NCBI GenBank assembly: GCA_022711405.1
Contig: JAKLFC010000002.1
Coordinates: 371,772 to 435,771 of the forward strand
DNA from: Bacteroidota bacterium
GTDB lineage: Bacteria; Bacteroidota; Bacteroidia; Bacteroidales; JAGONC01
Direction of reading: 5' to 3'
Length of the DNA stretch: 64,000 nt
Shown: positions 63,287-64,000 of the stretch, piece after piece
Layout of the letters: each line of letters starts with the position of its first letter
How positions within the stretch are numbered: position 1 is the stretch's first letter
The notes under the pieces: generated by a model
What the model was told of the DNA's origin: nothing
Databases searched by the model: none
Seen by the model: only the letters and a program-made list of their open reading frames with translations
Translations under genes and position numbers: made by a program

Positions 63287-64000
63287 ATGACAAGGATAAA
63301 ATACATCACTTATATTGTCATTGTAGTGGTGCTCTTTTTGCCCCTCTTCCAGAAAATAGTGCCGGTGGTTGGCGTGAAATCCCTTGAAGGATCCTATGTG
63401 CTGCCCGAAGAACCCGCGTTTTCATTCCATGATTTTTTTCACGGCACATTCCAGGATCAGTACATTCCCTATTTTGAACAGCATATCGGATTCCGTCCCG
63501 CACTGGTCAGGCTCAACAACCAGATCGCCTTTTCCTGTTTCAACATGGCTCTCGCCCAGGATGTCATCCTCGGAAAGAAAGGCTTTCTTTACGAGGTTTT
63601 TTATATCAAAGCGTATCTTGGGAGGGATTTCTCGGGAGCTGAAAAATGGGACAGGTACGCTGAAAAACTGAAGGCCATCAGCGACAGCCTCGACAAGAAC
63701 GGCACCACACTGCTGGTCATCTTCGCCCCGGGAAAGGGTACATTTTTACCGGAGTACATCCCCGATAAGTTCAAACCCTGGCAAAAGGATACCACCAACC
63801 AGGAATACCTCATGCAGAGGCTGAAGGAAAAGCAGATCCGCTTTATGGATGTCAATCACTGGTTCGTGCAGATGAAGGACAACGCGCCTTACCCCCTCTA
63901 TCCCAAGACTGGCATCCATTGGAGCAATTACGGCGAGGCACTGTTTATGGATTCTATCATCGGGTATATGGAGCAGGTGAAAAATAAACCAATGGTAGAT
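63287..64000 (+). CDS. AlgX/AlgJ-like (SGNH-type) O-acetyltransferase partner, truncated by window edge
   Basis: 238 codons are open to the window end with no stop; the true C-terminus is outside. It starts 4 nt after the MBOAT stop. An N-terminal membrane anchor (TYIVIVVVLFLPLFQKIV) is followed by FEQHIGFRPALVRLNNQI, ILGKKGFLYE, LLVIFAPGKGTFLPEYIPD and TGIHWSNYG. These are hallmarks of AlgJ/AlgX-like periplasmic acetyltransferases, whose catalytic Asp/His lie in the HW segment. With the MBOAT gene it forms a two-gene polysaccharide O-acetylation module. Confidence 0.85.
   Translation, partial: MTRIKYITYIVIVVVLFLPLFQKIVPVVGVKSLEGSYVLPEEPAFSFHDFFHGTFQDQYIPYFEQHIGFRPALVRLNNQIAFSCFNMALAQDVILGKKGFLYEVFYIKAYLGRDFSGAEKWDRYAEKLKAISDSLDKNGTTLLVIFAPGKGTFLPEYIPDKFKPWQKDTTNQEYLMQRLKEKQIRFMDVNHWFVQMKDNAPYPLYPKTGIHWSNYGEALFMDSIIGYMEQVKNKPMVD

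Overview
The window looks like chromosomal DNA from a member of the Bacteroidota, probably an environmental or anaerobic Bacteroidales/Marinilabiliales-type organism. The basis is a type IX secretion (T9SS) C-terminal sorting domain, gldH, a succinate dehydrogenase of the cytochrome b558 type, lipoproteins and membrane proteins of families typical of the phylum (DUF4270, DUF4292, DUF4837, DUF4175), and promoters of the TAnnTTTG type. No rRNA, tRNA, insertion sequence, prophage or CRISPR array was seen.

Region 1 (1-17.6 kb) is a hemicellulose-degradation cluster. The left half encodes the tail of a T9SS-exported glycoside hydrolase, a GH31 lipoprotein with a PA14 insert (alpha-xylosidase-like), a CE7 acetylesterase fused to a GH2 enzyme, and a GH5 enzyme. 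These suit acetylated xyloglucan or galactoglucomannan. After a convergent AraC regulator the right half encodes GH26 mannanase, GH130 mannosylglucose phosphorylase, a GPH-family sugar symporter, a cellobiose/mannobiose 2-epimerase and a GH3 enzyme. The GH26, GH130, symporter and epimerase set is the known phosphorolytic beta-mannan route. No SusC/SusD pair is in the window.

Region 2 (17.6-39.8 kb) is one long block of minus-strand housekeeping and envelope genes: DUF4837 lipoprotein, LysM lytic transglycosylase, TatA, EnvC-like protein, DUF4292, a TPR lipoprotein, dUTPase, a polysaccharide flippase, a very large sensor kinase, a methyltransferase, mnmG, ybeY, an RsbW-like ATPase, a DUF4175 protein, a LutB-like protein and rpiB. 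Two consensus ParB-binding parS sites sit in the two short gaps either side of mnmG.

A 0.5-kb AT-rich non-coding stretch (39.77-40.27 kb) holds five DnaA-box-like nonamers and a nearly pure A/T segment. Genes to its left run on the minus strand and genes to its right mostly on the plus strand. With the parS sites 6-8 kb away, this is a good candidate for the chromosomal replication origin.

Region 3 (40.3-64 kb) is mostly plus strand: nadA, a MORN-like repeat protein, an S41 protease, superoxide dismutase, proline dehydrogenase, sdhCAB, holB, a PSP1 protein, gldH, a class A penicillin-binding protein, and an MBOAT O-acyltransferase with an AlgX/AlgJ-like partner that runs off the window end. 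Minus-strand genes inside it are glmS, a DUF4270 lipoprotein, a short GT5-type glycogen synthase, and two tandem Xaa-Pro aminopeptidases. Several gene boundaries carry 7- or 8-bp tandem repeats built around GTCAA/GTCAG.
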